64,000 nucleotides of DNA from Flavobacteriaceae bacterium (lineage in GTDB: Bacteria; Bacteroidota; Bacteroidia; Flavobacteriales; Flavobacteriaceae): NCBI GenBank assembly GCA_018402135.1, contig JAGYJF010000002.1, forward strand, positions 186,001 to 250,000, in the 5' to 3' direction. The notes beneath the pieces were generated by a model. That model had not been told where the DNA came from, ran no database searches, and saw only the letters and a program-made list of their open reading frames with translations. Shown in pieces: positions 1 through 9,143 of the stretch. Both the position numbers and the translations under genes were made by a program. Within the stretch, counting starts at the first letter, position 1; every line of letters starts with the position of its first letter.

Positions 1-49
1 TGAGATGAAGGAGGCCGAACATTCGAATCAAGACCATATGGAACACTAA
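1..49 (+). CDS. Possible C-terminal end of a gene cut by the window edge
   Basis: From base 2 a reading frame runs 15 codons (ending in residues DHMEH) to a TAA at 47-49. It is too short to assign and could be chance. The following sugE-like gene starts 95 bases later on the same strand. No function is proposed. Confidence 0.3.
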   Translation, partial: EMKEAEHSNQDHMEH

Positions 50-143
50 ATTTTAATGAGTTAGGTTCTATTTTAAGTATAAGCAACAACACCGGTGAAA
101 ATTATAAAAGTTATTAGCCGTACCACATTTTAAAACGCAACAA

Positions 144-470
144 ATGAATTGGATACTATTAATCGTTGCTGGGCTTTTTGAGGTAGCTTTTGCATTCTGT
201 CTAGGAAAAGCAAAAGAAGCGATAGGCACTGAAATGTTTTTATGGTACGGCGCTTTTCTCATCACCCTTAGCATAAGTATGGGGCTACTCATTAAAGCAA
301 CTCAAACTTTACCAATCGGAACGGCTTATGCCGTTTGGACAGGAATTGGCGCCGTAGGCACTGTTTTGGTTGGTATTTTTGTTTTTAAAGAACCCACAAC
401 TTTTTTAAGATTGTTCTTCATTTCAACACTCATCATGTCTATTGTTGGATTGAAAATAGTTTCTAATTAG
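144..470 (+). CDS. sugE: SMR-family small multidrug/guanidinium exporter (SugE/Gdx-like)
   Basis: A 108-aa inner-membrane protein of four predicted helices, the normal length for the small multidrug resistance family, which works as a dual-topology dimer driven by protons. The substrate-coupling glutamate is seen at residue 13 (GLFEVAFAF). The helix-3 stretch LPIGTAYAVWTGIGAVG is close to SugE/Gdx guanidinium exporters rather than EmrE, so export of guanidinium or small quaternary cations is the likely role. It stands alone: 79 bases separate it from the next gene. I looked for a guanidine riboswitch in the 94 bases upstream and saw none. The family is secure; the SugE subtype is an inference from motif similarity. 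Confidence 0.85.
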   Translation: MNWILLIVAGLFEVAFAFCLGKAKEAIGTEMFLWYGAFLITLSISMGLLIKATQTLPIGTAYAVWTGIGAVGTVLVGIFVFKEPTTFLRLFFISTLIMSIVGLKIVSN

Positions 471-549
471 AATAGAAAGCGCTAAGTCAATCTATTCAAA
501 TAAACATTGGTAATAGTGCTGTTTTATGAGCATTCAGAGTAATTCTTGA

Positions 550-1572
550 ATGTATTATAAAATAAAGTCCATATCTTACAACATATCCAATATTTCTCGC
601 GAAATCAGCAGTAAAGGTTTAAAAACTGAATTCATGAAAAAATACATACGATTAGTCATAAGCATTCTTATCCTTATTTTCATATTGGTATTTCAACGGT
701 TATTCCAGTATGTTGATTTATCGGAGTATTTAAGTGACAAAATTCTAAATACAATTCAAAAAGGTCTTATTATAGCCTGTGGCACCGTTATTATTATACA
801 AATAGTGCGCCTCATAAAAACCAATATTTTAAAGCGCTATGATATTACCAAAGAAAACAATCTCAAATCCAGAAAGCTTCATACCCAGATTAATTTACTT
901 GAAAAAGTAGTAGTATTCGTCATCGTTTTTATAGGCATAGGTCTTGTTTTAATGACTATAGAAAGTATCAGGGAGATAGGGATAGGTATTTTTGCATCTG
1001 CAAGTGTTGCCGGAATTATTATAGGGCTTTCTGCTCAAAAAATTGTTGGAACACTTTTGGCTGGAATTCAGCTTGCAATTACACAACCTTTTCGGGTAGA
1101 CGATGCCGTTTTGGTTGAAAATGAATGGGGATGGATTGAAGAAATCAATCTCACCTATGTGGTTGTTAGAATTTGGGATAAAAGAAGGTTGGTTCTACCA
1201 ACAACCTACTTCCTCGATCATCCTTTTCAGAATTGGACGAGAACTAGCGCCGATATTTTAGGTACAGTTTTTATTTATACCGACTATACAATTTCATTTG
1301 ATGCTCTGAGACATGAACTAACAAGTTTATTGAAAAACAGCGCACTATGGGACCAAAAAGTGAATGTGCTTCAAGTTACAGATTCAAAAGAGACCACTGT
1401 TGAAATAAGAATTTTAGTGAGTGCGAAAGATTCACCCACAGCTTGGGATTTGCGGGTATATATAAGAGAAAAAATGATAGAATTTATTCAAAAAAATTAT
1501 CCTAATAGTCTGCCAAGAACGCGAATAATTTTAGAAAATAAAATATCAACAGATGAATTATCCAACCAATAA
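550..1572 (+). CDS. MscS-family mechanosensitive ion channel
   Basis: Inner-membrane protein of 340 aa with hydrophobic segments near residues 31-49, 72-90 and 118-140, then the Gly/Ala-rich pore helix and beta domain typical of MscS (ASAGVAGIIIGLSAQK-like stretch near residue 150, followed by QPFRVDDAV and the WDKRRLVLPTTYF strand region). Such channels open under membrane tension and release solutes on osmotic downshock. Two in-frame starts are possible: ATG at 550 and ATG at 634, which begins MKKYIRLVISIL. The second looks like a more natural membrane-protein start, while the first adds 28 polar residues. No operon partner. Confidence 0.82.
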   Translation: MYYKIKSISYNISNISREISSKGLKTEFMKKYIRLVISILILIFILVFQRLFQYVDLSEYLSDKILNTIQKGLIIACGTVIIIQIVRLIKTNILKRYDITKENNLKSRKLHTQINLLEKVVVFVIVFIGIGLVLMTIESIREIGIGIFASASVAGIIIGLSAQKIVGTLLAGIQLAITQPFRVDDAVLVENEWGWIEEINLTYVVVRIWDKRRLVLPTTYFLDHPFQNWTRTSADILGTVFIYTDYTISFDALRHELTSLLKNSALWDQKVNVLQVTDSKETTVEIRILVSAKDSPTAWDLRVYIREKMIEFIQKNYPNSLPRTRIILENKISTDELSNQ

Positions 1573-1896
1573 CAGTCGATATCAAGGTTTAAATTATGAA
1601 ACGCTTTTTATAACTTTTTTCTTTCATTGGTCTAGCGCCATTCGATTTCCAATTTAAAATCCATCTAACCTATAAATACTTATTGTTTGTTAAACGACAC
1701 TTGGTAATAAAAACATAAAACTAAAGTTTCTAACAGTAAATATCGAAACATTTTAAAGCACAATTTAAATGCCTTAACTATATTTGATACGGGCATTAAA
1801 TGTTGTTTAAAAATTCTTTAAAGAAATATAAAAAAATGCCCTTGATAACAATTTTAGCTGGTGCTTTCAACGCACCTAGACCTTTAAAAATGAATA
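1573..1896. other. Intergenic region upstream of pyrC
   Basis: 324 bases, AT-rich, with no gene seen. The only structure noted is a weak inverted repeat, GGGCATT near 1792 and AATGCCC near 1836, with a loop of nearly 40 bases. This is too loose to call a regulatory element. Confidence 0.4.
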
Positions 1897-3243
1897 ATGA
1901 ATCAGGAGATTTTAATTAAAAACACAACCATTATAAATGAAGGAAAGTCATTGGTGGCCGATGTACTTATAGTCAAAGACCGTATCTATAAAATTGGAAA
2001 TATTGCAATTAAACCAAATTACACAGTAATTGATGGAACAGGCAAACATCTACTTCCAGGTATTATAGATGGGCAAGTTCATTTCAGAGATCCAGGACTC
2101 ACGCATAAAGGCGATTTATATACTGAAAGTAAAGCTGCAGTAGCAGGTGGTGTCACGTCCTTTATCGACATGCCAAATACAGTTCCAAATGTTTTAACCG
2201 TTGAATCCCTAAAAGATAAGTATGAGATTGCATCTCGAAAATCTTTAGCAAACTATGCCTTCTTTCTAGGTGTAAACGGAGATAATATAGATGAGGTACT
2301 AAAAACAGATACCAGTCAATTTATTGGTGTTTCCGACGACGGTCTTTATTTCACAAAAAAAGGAAATTTGCTCGCAGATAATCCAAATACCATGGAAAAA
2401 TTATTTGCAAATTGCAAATCTATTATAGCGATTCATTCAGAAAAAGAAGAAATTGTAGAAGCTAATGAAAACAATTTTAGACAACAGTACGGAGAGAACA
2501 TTCCAGCAAGCTATCATCCACTTATAAGAAGCACCAAAGCCTGTTTTGAAGCAACTGAACGCGCAATCACTTTAGCGAAAAAACACGAAGCAAGACTGCA
2601 CATTCTGCACTTAACAACTGAGGCGGAAACCCACTTATTTCAAAATGATATTCCTTTACAAGCGAAAAAAATAACAACCGAGGTTTCAGTTCATCATTTG
2701 TGGTTTTCAGATAAACACTACGAACGTCTTGGAATGCTCATAAAGTGGAACCCAGCAATAAAAACCGAACAGGACCAGCGAGGCTTGTTAAAAGCAGTAT
2801 TAGATGACAGAATTGATATTATAACAACCGATCACGCACCTCATACGCTTGAAGAAAAACAAAAACCGTATTTTCAATCCATGTCCGGTGCTCCAATGGT
2901 GCAACATTCATTAAATTGTATGTTAGAGTTCTATAAAAATGGATATATGTCATTAGAGAAAATTGTAGAAAAAATGTGTCATAACCCTGCAATTCTATAC
3001 CACATTACAAACAGGGGATTTATCCGTGAGGGTTATTTCGCAGATTTAACTTTAGTAGATTTAAATAGCCAATGGACGGTAACTAAAGACAGCCTTCTAT
3101 ACAAGTGTGGTTGGTCGCCGCTAGAAGGTACGACTTTCCAAACCCGAATAAATCAAACTTTTGTGAATGGAAATTTGGTGTACGATAATGGCTTATTTCA
3201 TGAAAACAAATTTGGAATGTCGATAGAATTCAACAATAAATAA
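1897..3243 (+). CDS. pyrC: Dihydroorotase (pyrimidine biosynthesis)
   Basis: 448-aa cytoplasmic amidohydrolase that cyclises carbamoyl-aspartate to dihydroorotate in UMP synthesis. The N-terminal metal-binding motif appears as DGQVHFRDPG, where the first histidine of the usual HxH is replaced by Gln, a variation I recall as common in Bacteroidota dihydroorotases. Other metal-site regions are seen: IAIHSEKEE, RLHILHLTT and the C-terminal ITTDHAPHT with the catalytic Asp. Length fits the class I (about 430-450 aa) form. The start ATG at 1897 begins MNQEILIKN. An ATG at 1890 is in another frame and stops quickly. The stop overlaps the next start by one base, so pyrC and the sua5-like gene are probably cotranscribed. 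Confidence 0.9.
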   Translation: MNQEILIKNTTIINEGKSLVADVLIVKDRIYKIGNIAIKPNYTVIDGTGKHLLPGIIDGQVHFRDPGLTHKGDLYTESKAAVAGGVTSFIDMPNTVPNVLTVESLKDKYEIASRKSLANYAFFLGVNGDNIDEVLKTDTSQFIGVSDDGLYFTKKGNLLADNPNTMEKLFANCKSIIAIHSEKEEIVEANENNFRQQYGENIPASYHPLIRSTKACFEATERAITLAKKHEARLHILHLTTEAETHLFQNDIPLQAKKITTEVSVHHLWFSDKHYERLGMLIKWNPAIKTEQDQRGLLKAVLDDRIDIITTDHAPHTLEEKQKPYFQSMSGAPMVQHSLNCMLEFYKNGYMSLEKIVEKMCHNPAILYHITNRGFIREGYFADLTLVDLNSQWTVTKDSLLYKCGWSPLEGTTFQTRINQTFVNGNLVYDNGLFHENKFGMSIEFNNK

Positions 3244-4208
3244 TGCCTCATATGACTATTATTTCACATGATATTTCAAAAGCAATAGCACTCCTAAACT
3301 CTGAAGACCTTGTAGCAATACCAACTGAAACAGTTTATGGTTTGGCTGGTAATATCTACAGTGAAAAAGCAATTCGAAAAATATTTGAAGTAAAACAAAG
3401 GCCTTTATATAACCCTCTAATTGTGCACATTCATGCTATCGAACAGTTAGATGCTCTGGTGTCGCACATCCCTGATAAAGCCAAATTATTAGCAAAAGCT
3501 TTTTGGCCTGGTCCTTTAACACTCATTTTGAAAAAGAAGTCTGTTGTTCCTGATTTAATAACCGCAGGAAAAGATTCAGTTGCTATTAGAATTCCAAATC
3601 ATCCCGTTGCCTTGAAATTACTTAAAGGACTGGAATTTCCACTAGCGGCACCTAGTGCGAACCCATTTAATAGAATAAGTCCTACCAAATCAAATCATGT
3701 CGAGGGTTATTTCAAGAACAAAATTAAAATGGTGCTAGAAGGCGGAGCGTGTAAAAATGGTATAGAGTCTTCAATTATAGGATTTGAAGCTAATAACCCT
3801 ATTCTTTACAGACTAGGCTCTATCTCTATAGAAGACATTGAAAAAGTGATCGGAAAGATTCAAATTAAAAATAAGAATGAAACAGCGCCAGACGCACCCG
3901 GAATGTTAGAGAAGCATTACTCACCAACAACCAAAACCATTCTAGTAAGTAACGTAGAAAAAGTTATAGGAGTTTATAAAAATAAAAGCGTAGGCTTGTT
4001 AAAATTTACAGGAGAATCAAAATACACAAACATTCAACATGTTGAAATATTGTCCGAAACTGGCAATTTAGAAGAAGCTACCGCAAAATTATACAGCGCA
4101 CTTCACAAGCTCGATAATTTGAACCTGGATATTATAATTCTTGAGCAATTTCCTGATAGAGGTTTGGGAAAATCTATTAACGACCGATTAGAAAGGGCTT
4201 CACAATAA
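3243..4208 (+). CDS. L-threonylcarbamoyladenylate synthase (Sua5/TsaC family)
   Basis: 321-aa cytoplasmic enzyme that makes threonylcarbamoyl-AMP from threonine, bicarbonate and ATP, for the t6A modification at position 37 of ANN-decoding tRNAs. The YrdC-type domain fills about residues 1-200, with the signature IPTETVYGLAGN, the RPLYNPLIVH segment and the PSANPFNRISPT region. The second part (about 215-321) matches the Sua5 C-terminal extension, so this is the long Sua5 form rather than short TsaC. Its ATG overlaps the dihydroorotase stop (TAATG); a second ATG nine bases later is also possible. The following gene is 18 bases downstream, suggesting a three-gene unit. Confidence 0.9.
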   Translation: MPHMTIISHDISKAIALLNSEDLVAIPTETVYGLAGNIYSEKAIRKIFEVKQRPLYNPLIVHIHAIEQLDALVSHIPDKAKLLAKAFWPGPLTLILKKKSVVPDLITAGKDSVAIRIPNHPVALKLLKGLEFPLAAPSANPFNRISPTKSNHVEGYFKNKIKMVLEGGACKNGIESSIIGFEANNPILYRLGSISIEDIEKVIGKIQIKNKNETAPDAPGMLEKHYSPTTKTILVSNVEKVIGVYKNKSVGLLKFTGESKYTNIQHVEILSETGNLEEATAKLYSALHKLDNLNLDIIILEQFPDRGLGKSINDRLERASQ

Positions 4209-4226
4209 GTTAAAGATAGTTTTATA

Positions 4227-5075
4227 ATGCCAAACGCACTTTTTCAAAACAGAAAATTAATAATTGCTACAAAGCACAAAAAAGAAATGGTTATAGCGCC
4301 AATTCTTGAAAAGTCTCTTGGGGTAATTTGTTTCACAGACCATAATCTTGATACTGATACTTTAGGAACCTTCACTGGTGAAATTGAAAGAGAGAACGAT
4401 CCAATAGTTACAGCCAGAAAAAAATGTCTTTGGGCAATGGAACTCAACAACTGTGACTTAGGGGTTGCCAGTGAAGGCTCTTTTGGCCCACATCCATCGA
4501 GTTTTTTTGTGAATGCCGACGATGAATTTTTAATCTTTATAGACAAAAAAAACGATTTAGAAATCATAGTCCGTGAATTAAGTTTAGAAACAAATTTCAA
4601 TGGTGCCGACATTAAAAGTGAACAAGAACTTTTAGATTTTGCTTCCATGATACGCTTTCCGTCTCACGCGCTTATTCTGCGAAAGTCAAAATCTGACAAC
4701 ACCAGTATCGTAAAAGGTATAACAGACTGGACGCATCTGAAAAACGAATTCTATGCATTGAACAGCAAGTATGATCGGGTGTATGTAGAAACCGATATGC
4801 GCGCAATGTTCAACCCTTTGCGCATGAGTGTCATTGAAACTGCAACCAAGAAACTTATAGATGCGATTAATTCGTGCTGTCCAAATTGTGACATACCAGG
4901 ATTTGTAGTTAGCGATGTGAAAAAAGGATTAAAATGTTCCCTATGTGGATTTCCTACTAAATCGCCTTTAAGTTTATTATATAAATGCCAAAAATGTAGT
5001 TTCGTAAAAGAGGAGATGTATCCAAACAACAAAACCAAAGAAGATCCAATGTATTGCGATAATTGTAATCCATAA
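4227..5075 (+). CDS. DUF6671-like protein with C-terminal zinc ribbons
   Basis: 282-aa soluble protein. The first 200 residues resemble the DUF6671 family (KLIIATKHKKE near the start, then DTDTLGTFTGEIER, ASEGSFGPHP and RAMFNPLRM), whose function I do not know. The C-terminus carries two cysteine pairs of zinc-ribbon type: CPNCDIPGF with CSLCG, and CQKC with CDNC. That suggests a structural zinc site and perhaps nucleic-acid contact. It sits 18 bases after the Sua5-like gene and is probably cotranscribed with it. That neighbourhood hints at an RNA-related role but proves nothing. The DUF number is recalled from memory and should be confirmed by a profile search. Confidence 0.65.
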   Translation: MPNALFQNRKLIIATKHKKEMVIAPILEKSLGVICFTDHNLDTDTLGTFTGEIERENDPIVTARKKCLWAMELNNCDLGVASEGSFGPHPSSFFVNADDEFLIFIDKKNDLEIIVRELSLETNFNGADIKSEQELLDFASMIRFPSHALILRKSKSDNTSIVKGITDWTHLKNEFYALNSKYDRVYVETDMRAMFNPLRMSVIETATKKLIDAINSCCPNCDIPGFVVSDVKKGLKCSLCGFPTKSPLSLLYKCQKCSFVKEEMYPNNKTKEDPMYCDNCNP

Positions 5076-5408
5076 GCACTAGTCTAGAAGAAAATGGCTT
5101 TAATAAAGACTAAAAGCTATAGCTAAATTGTAATATTTATTAGGTAAATAGTGTATCATAAAATATTTATTAAAAAGATTCTTGTGTCAATATGACTTTG
5201 GTAGTTATCAACATCTGTAATTTCAATAGCTTATTCAAGCTCCTGCAATGGTAATGAATATTTGAATATACGCTTCGCCTTTTTTATATTGGATAGATTA
5301 AGAGCCGCTTAGTCTCAGATTATAGGACCATCCGGATTGATATAATAGGGCTTAAAGGGTACAAAATCAAACTAAATCCCACTATAAACCAACATCTTCA
5401 TCGCAGTT
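5076..5408. other. Non-coding, possibly decayed region
   Basis: No intact gene. On the minus strand just below the GH3-like remnant, a short open stretch ending near 5320 reads like the end of a protein (residues DFVPFKPYYINPDGP, then a stop), but a stop codon lies immediately before it and I cannot assign it. The region is best described as degraded sequence between two transcription units. Confidence 0.35.
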
Positions 5409-5579
5409 TTATGACTCTAAAATTTCATCAAACTCATAATGTTTTCCAAAAGCCGTATCCTTGGCAGTTTCTAAAAGTGTTTTCAATACTCGCTGTTGCG
5501 CTTCTTTGGGATTGGGATCTGTAGTTACTTTGTCGTGGAAATTAATCAGTCCTTTTAGGATAGAGCCAATAATGGCCAT
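5409..5579 (-). pseudogene. Remnant of a GH3-like (auxin-responsive promoter family) adenylating protein
   Basis: A 56-codon minus-strand frame starts at ATG 5579-5577 (MAIIGSILKGLINFHD) and ends at TAA 5411-5409. It contains EAQQRVLKTLLETAK followed by DTAFGKHYEFDEIL. That resembles the first 55-60 residues of the Bacteroidota GH3-like acyl-adenylate family, which normally runs to about 500 residues. Nothing downstream restores the rest. I read it as a truncated remnant; a free-standing 56-aa protein cannot be excluded. The assignment rests on recalled family resemblance only. Confidence 0.5.
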
Positions 5580-6075
5580 AATTTAAAATTTAAGAAAGTT
5601 ATACAAAATATAGGTAACTAAAAACTGATATAAGCCAGACTTGAATTCAGTTAATTGTATTGAATTTAACCTTTTATGGATTTTATAACCCATGTTTATA
5701 AATATTAAAAAATATAGATTTTCAAACATCAATTTAACTAAAAAGGTCATTTCGGCTTTACAATGTTGAAGACAAATCATTAGTTAATGTTAAATTAATA
5801 ATGTTTTAATAACGCTACACAATCAAATAAGAAGTATACGAATTCTAAAAACACCTAAAATTACCTATACAATTACACAACATTATTAATTAAATACCAA
5901 TCTACATCGATTTCGCTCAAGTTTTAAAAATCGCTGTATCTATTGAAATTTAAGTAAACACATTACCAAATTGTTAATTTTTCAATAGAAAAAAGCGGCT
6001 GTATATTTTTTGTATAGCCTCCTATTAAAGTATTCGTAAAATTATTACCATATTTTTAACAAAACGTTAATACAT
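5580..6075. other. Intergenic region upstream of the susC gene
   Basis: 496 very AT-rich bases between the divergently oriented remnant and susC. It should hold the promoter of the first laminarin operon. T-rich stretches near 6005-6020 resemble the Bacteroidota -7 element TAnnTTTG only loosely, so no promoter is called. No small gene or stable hairpin was seen. Confidence 0.4.
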
Positions 6076-9000
6076 ATGATTTACAAAATTCCAACTTTCA
6101 TAATCACGTTGTTTGCAAGCCTAATGTTTGTAAATGCACAAAATGTAGATATCTCAGGCGTGGTGGTTGATCAAGATTTTGGCGAACCACTTCCTGGAGT
6201 CAACCTTTTAATTAAAGGATCAAGTCTTGGAGCGAGTACCGATTTTGACGGTAATTTCGCGATTAAGGATGTTCCAATAAATTCAATTTTAGTGGTGTCT
6301 TACATTGGTTATAAAACCATAGAGATTACCATTACCAATAGCGATGCCTTACGAATTGTACTTGCAGAAGATGCACAGTCGTTAGATGAAGTTGTCGTAA
6401 TCGGATACGGAACTCAAAAGAAGCGCGATGTAACCGGTGCTGTATCTATTGTTGATTCTCAAACTATAGACGATCTTAAACCCGTTAAGGTAGAACAAGC
6501 ACTTCAAGGTACAGTTTCTGGTGTAAACGTTACCACACAATCTGGTGCTCCAGGTGCTGGTTTGGATATTCGTATTAGGGGTATTGGAACTAACGGACAA
6601 TCCGCTCCAACGGTGATTATCGACGGTTATGTAGGTGATATCAATGTTGTGAACCCAAATGATATTGAAAGCATTACGGTACTTAAAGATGCCCAAGCGG
6701 CCATTTATGGGACCATAGGTGCGAACGGTATTATTTTAATCACAACAAAAACAGGTAAATTAGGTCAAAAAACAAAGGTTTCTTACAATAGCTGGGTTGG
6801 ATTCCAAGAAAGTAGCCGCAAATTACCTTTATTAAACGCCACCGAATATGGTGTGTTGTTAAACGAAACTTATGTTAGTGGTGGTCAAGCGGCACCTTTT
6901 CCAAATGTTAGCGATTTAGGGGTTGGTACCAACTGGCAAAATAACGTGTTTAATAACAATGTCCCAATAATAAACCATGATTTTAATGTTTCGGGTGGTT
7001 CGGAAAAAATTACTTATGCATTTAGTGGTTCTCACGTTTACCAACAAGGTATCATTGCGCCGAAGAAAACAGATTTCAGAAGAAATACGGCACGTTTAGC
7101 CTTAGGAGCTCAATTGTCAGAGAAAATTAAATTTTCCACCAACGTTAACTATACATATTTGAATAGGGACTCCGTTAACGATTTTGGATTAGGTTCGGTA
7201 TTGTTTAATGGCTTAAATGCACCGCCAACTTTGTCACCTTTTCAAGCGAATGGCGATTTTAGCTTAGTGCCAAATACGCCTGGTTTAGGAATAGAAATTA
7301 TCAATCCTTTAGCGCAAATATTTAATACCTATAACGATTTTGAATTAAGAAAACTTAACGGTACCGTTCAGTTAGACTATGATATGTTCAATAACTTTAC
7401 CTTAACCTCAAGAATTGGTTTTAATACCACCAATCAAGAAGGAAAGGCATTTTTTCCTATCGTGAATTATGGCGGAAAGGTATTTGATACCCAACGCAGC
7501 AGTGTCAATCAAAACAAACAAAACTTCAACGATTATTCTTTAGATATTTTTGGTACGTACACAAACTCTTATGCCGAAAAGCATAATATATCAGTCACAG
7601 CTGGTACTACGGTTTTTAAAGAATGGGGTACCGGATTGTTCGCTACTGGTTTTGATGTACCCAACAATTCATGGGATTTTGCCGATATCTCTTTAGCTGT
7701 TGGCACCAGCGGTGAAGGTGTAAGAGATGTAGGGTCCTTTGCATTTGATGATAGACGTCTGTCCTTTTTTGCTAGATTACAATATGACTTTAAAGGCAAA
7801 TATTTGTTCTCTGCAGTGATTCGTCGTGATTCATCAACAAGATTCGGACCAGGTAACCAAGTAGGATATTTTCCCTCGGTTACGGCGGGTTGGGTGATTT
7901 CTGATGAGAAGTTTTTTGGAGAAGGCAAAACCGTAAATTTCATGAAATTTAGAAGCAGTTATGGAATTTTAGGTAATGACCAAATTGGTTCGAATAGATT
8001 CGTGGGATTACTAAATGGAGAAGGAGAATATGTGCTTAACGGTAATTTGGTTAGTGGACTTGCCATTGGCGGTCTCCCCAATCCAGATATCAAATGGGAA
8101 GAGGCCATTAAATTCAACCTTGGTATGGATTTAAACATGTTCAATAATAAAATAGACCTAACAGCAGATTATTTTATAGATACTAGAAAAGATTTGTTAA
8201 TTCCAGGAATACCCGTTTCAGGTATCTTAGGTACCAATGGGCCTGGTGGCGGTAACCCAGTACAAAATGCCGGAACGGTCAGAAACTCAGGTTTTGAATT
8301 TGCAATTGGGTATAAAGAATATATAAATGAGGATTTTAATTTTGGAATCAACTATAACTTCACAACGTTGCGTAATGAAGTCACCGAGGTTAACAACGGG
8401 GTTGGTTTTATTGAAGGTGGCAGCTTTGGTGTTGGCCAGCTTGCGCCCTCAAGAATGCAGGTAGGATTTCCGCTCGGATATTTTTATGGATATAAGACTG
8501 ATGGTATTTTCCAAAACCCTTCAGAGGTGGCAGCACATCCTTCCCAACTAGCACTTGGCGCCGCCGCACAACCTGGCGATTTAAGATTTGTAGATGTGAA
8601 TGGGGATGGTGTGATAGATGAAAATGATAGAACTAATTTGGGTGATCCAATTCCAGACATTACTATGGGTTTTAATTTTAACTTTAATTATAAAAATATT
8701 GATTTTGTGATGTATACTTTCGCTTCTATTGGAAACGAAATGGTTAGAAACTACGAGCGAGCCCTTGCTGATGTGAATCGTCAAACCTATTGGTTAGACC
8801 GTTGGAGAGGTGAAGGGACCAGCAATAGCGTTCCTAGATTAACAACGGCAGCCACTTCAAACTTTGTTTTTTCTGACTTCTTTGTAGAAGATGCTTCTTA
8901 TATAAGAATACAAAACGTACAAGTGGGTTATAGCTTGCCACAGGCGGCCGTTGAAAATATTGGCTTTACGAAAGTCAGAATTTATATTGGGGCTAACAAT

Positions 9001-9132
9001 CTTTATACGTTTACTAAGTATCGCGGATATGATCCTGGTGCCTCAACAGGTACACCAATTGGTGGCGGTATTGATGCTGGATTTTATCCAATACCTCGTA
9101 CCTATTTAATGGGTGTAAATTTTAACTTTTAA
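6076..9132 (+). CDS. SusC-like TonB-dependent transporter (RagA/SusC family)
   Basis: 1018-aa outer-membrane transporter that imports glycan fragments using TonB energy, paired with the SusD lipoprotein encoded 11 bases downstream. Seen in order: a signal peptide (residues 1-21, ending VNAQ); a carboxypeptidase regulatory-like domain (about 24-98, with DQDFGEPLPGVNLLIKG); the TonB-box-like segment DEVVVIGYGTQKKRDVTGA near 104-122; the plug domain (about 115-225, including IRIRGIGTNG and ITVLKDAQAAIYG); then the barrel to the C-terminal phenylalanine. Length is normal for the family. It is the first gene of a block that continues to a terminator at 14.4 kb. Laminarin as substrate is inferred from the surrounding GH16, GH17, GH30 and GH149 genes. 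Confidence 0.95.
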   Translation: MIYKIPTFIITLFASLMFVNAQNVDISGVVVDQDFGEPLPGVNLLIKGSSLGASTDFDGNFAIKDVPINSILVVSYIGYKTIEITITNSDALRIVLAEDAQSLDEVVVIGYGTQKKRDVTGAVSIVDSQTIDDLKPVKVEQALQGTVSGVNVTTQSGAPGAGLDIRIRGIGTNGQSAPTVIIDGYVGDINVVNPNDIESITVLKDAQAAIYGTIGANGIILITTKTGKLGQKTKVSYNSWVGFQESSRKLPLLNATEYGVLLNETYVSGGQAAPFPNVSDLGVGTNWQNNVFNNNVPIINHDFNVSGGSEKITYAFSGSHVYQQGIIAPKKTDFRRNTARLALGAQLSEKIKFSTNVNYTYLNRDSVNDFGLGSVLFNGLNAPPTLSPFQANGDFSLVPNTPGLGIEIINPLAQIFNTYNDFELRKLNGTVQLDYDMFNNFTLTSRIGFNTTNQEGKAFFPIVNYGGKVFDTQRSSVNQNKQNFNDYSLDIFGTYTNSYAEKHNISVTAGTTVFKEWGTGLFATGFDVPNNSWDFADISLAVGTSGEGVRDVGSFAFDDRRLSFFARLQYDFKGKYLFSAVIRRDSSTRFGPGNQVGYFPSVTAGWVISDEKFFGEGKTVNFMKFRSSYGILGNDQIGSNRFVGLLNGEGEYVLNGNLVSGLAIGGLPNPDIKWEEAIKFNLGMDLNMFNNKIDLTADYFIDTRKDLLIPGIPVSGILGTNGPGGGNPVQNAGTVRNSGFEFAIGYKEYINEDFNFGINYNFTTLRNEVTEVNNGVGFIEGGSFGVGQLAPSRMQVGFPLGYFYGYKTDGIFQNPSEVAAHPSQLALGAAAQPGDLRFVDVNGDGVIDENDRTNLGDPIPDITMGFNFNFNYKNIDFVMYTFASIGNEMVRNYERALADVNRQTYWLDRWRGEGTSNSVPRLTTAATSNFVFSDFFVEDASYIRIQNVQVGYSLPQAAVENIGFTKVRIYIGANNLYTFTKYRGYDPGASTGTPIGGGIDAGFYPIPRTYLMGVNFNF

Positions 9133-9143
9133 AAAATTACATT

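Noticed and set aside
50..143. Guanidine riboswitch upstream of the SugE-like gene
   Set aside because: No mini-ykkC-type paired hairpins with ACGG-like loops could be seen in the 94 bases.
1792..1842. Inverted repeat GGGCATT/AATGCCC before dihydroorotase as a pyrimidine-responsive leader
   Set aside because: Seven-base arms with a loop of nearly 40 bases, no T-run and no PyrR-like sequence; not strong enough.
5270..5400. Short minus-strand stretch reading DFVPFKPYYINPDGP and a stop
   Set aside because: A stop codon lies directly before it and I recognise no family; it may be chance or decayed sequence.
6000..6025. Bacteroidota -7 element (TAnnTTTG) upstream of susC
   Set aside because: T-rich sequence near 6010 only loosely fits, and no matching -33 TTTG element at proper spacing was clear.
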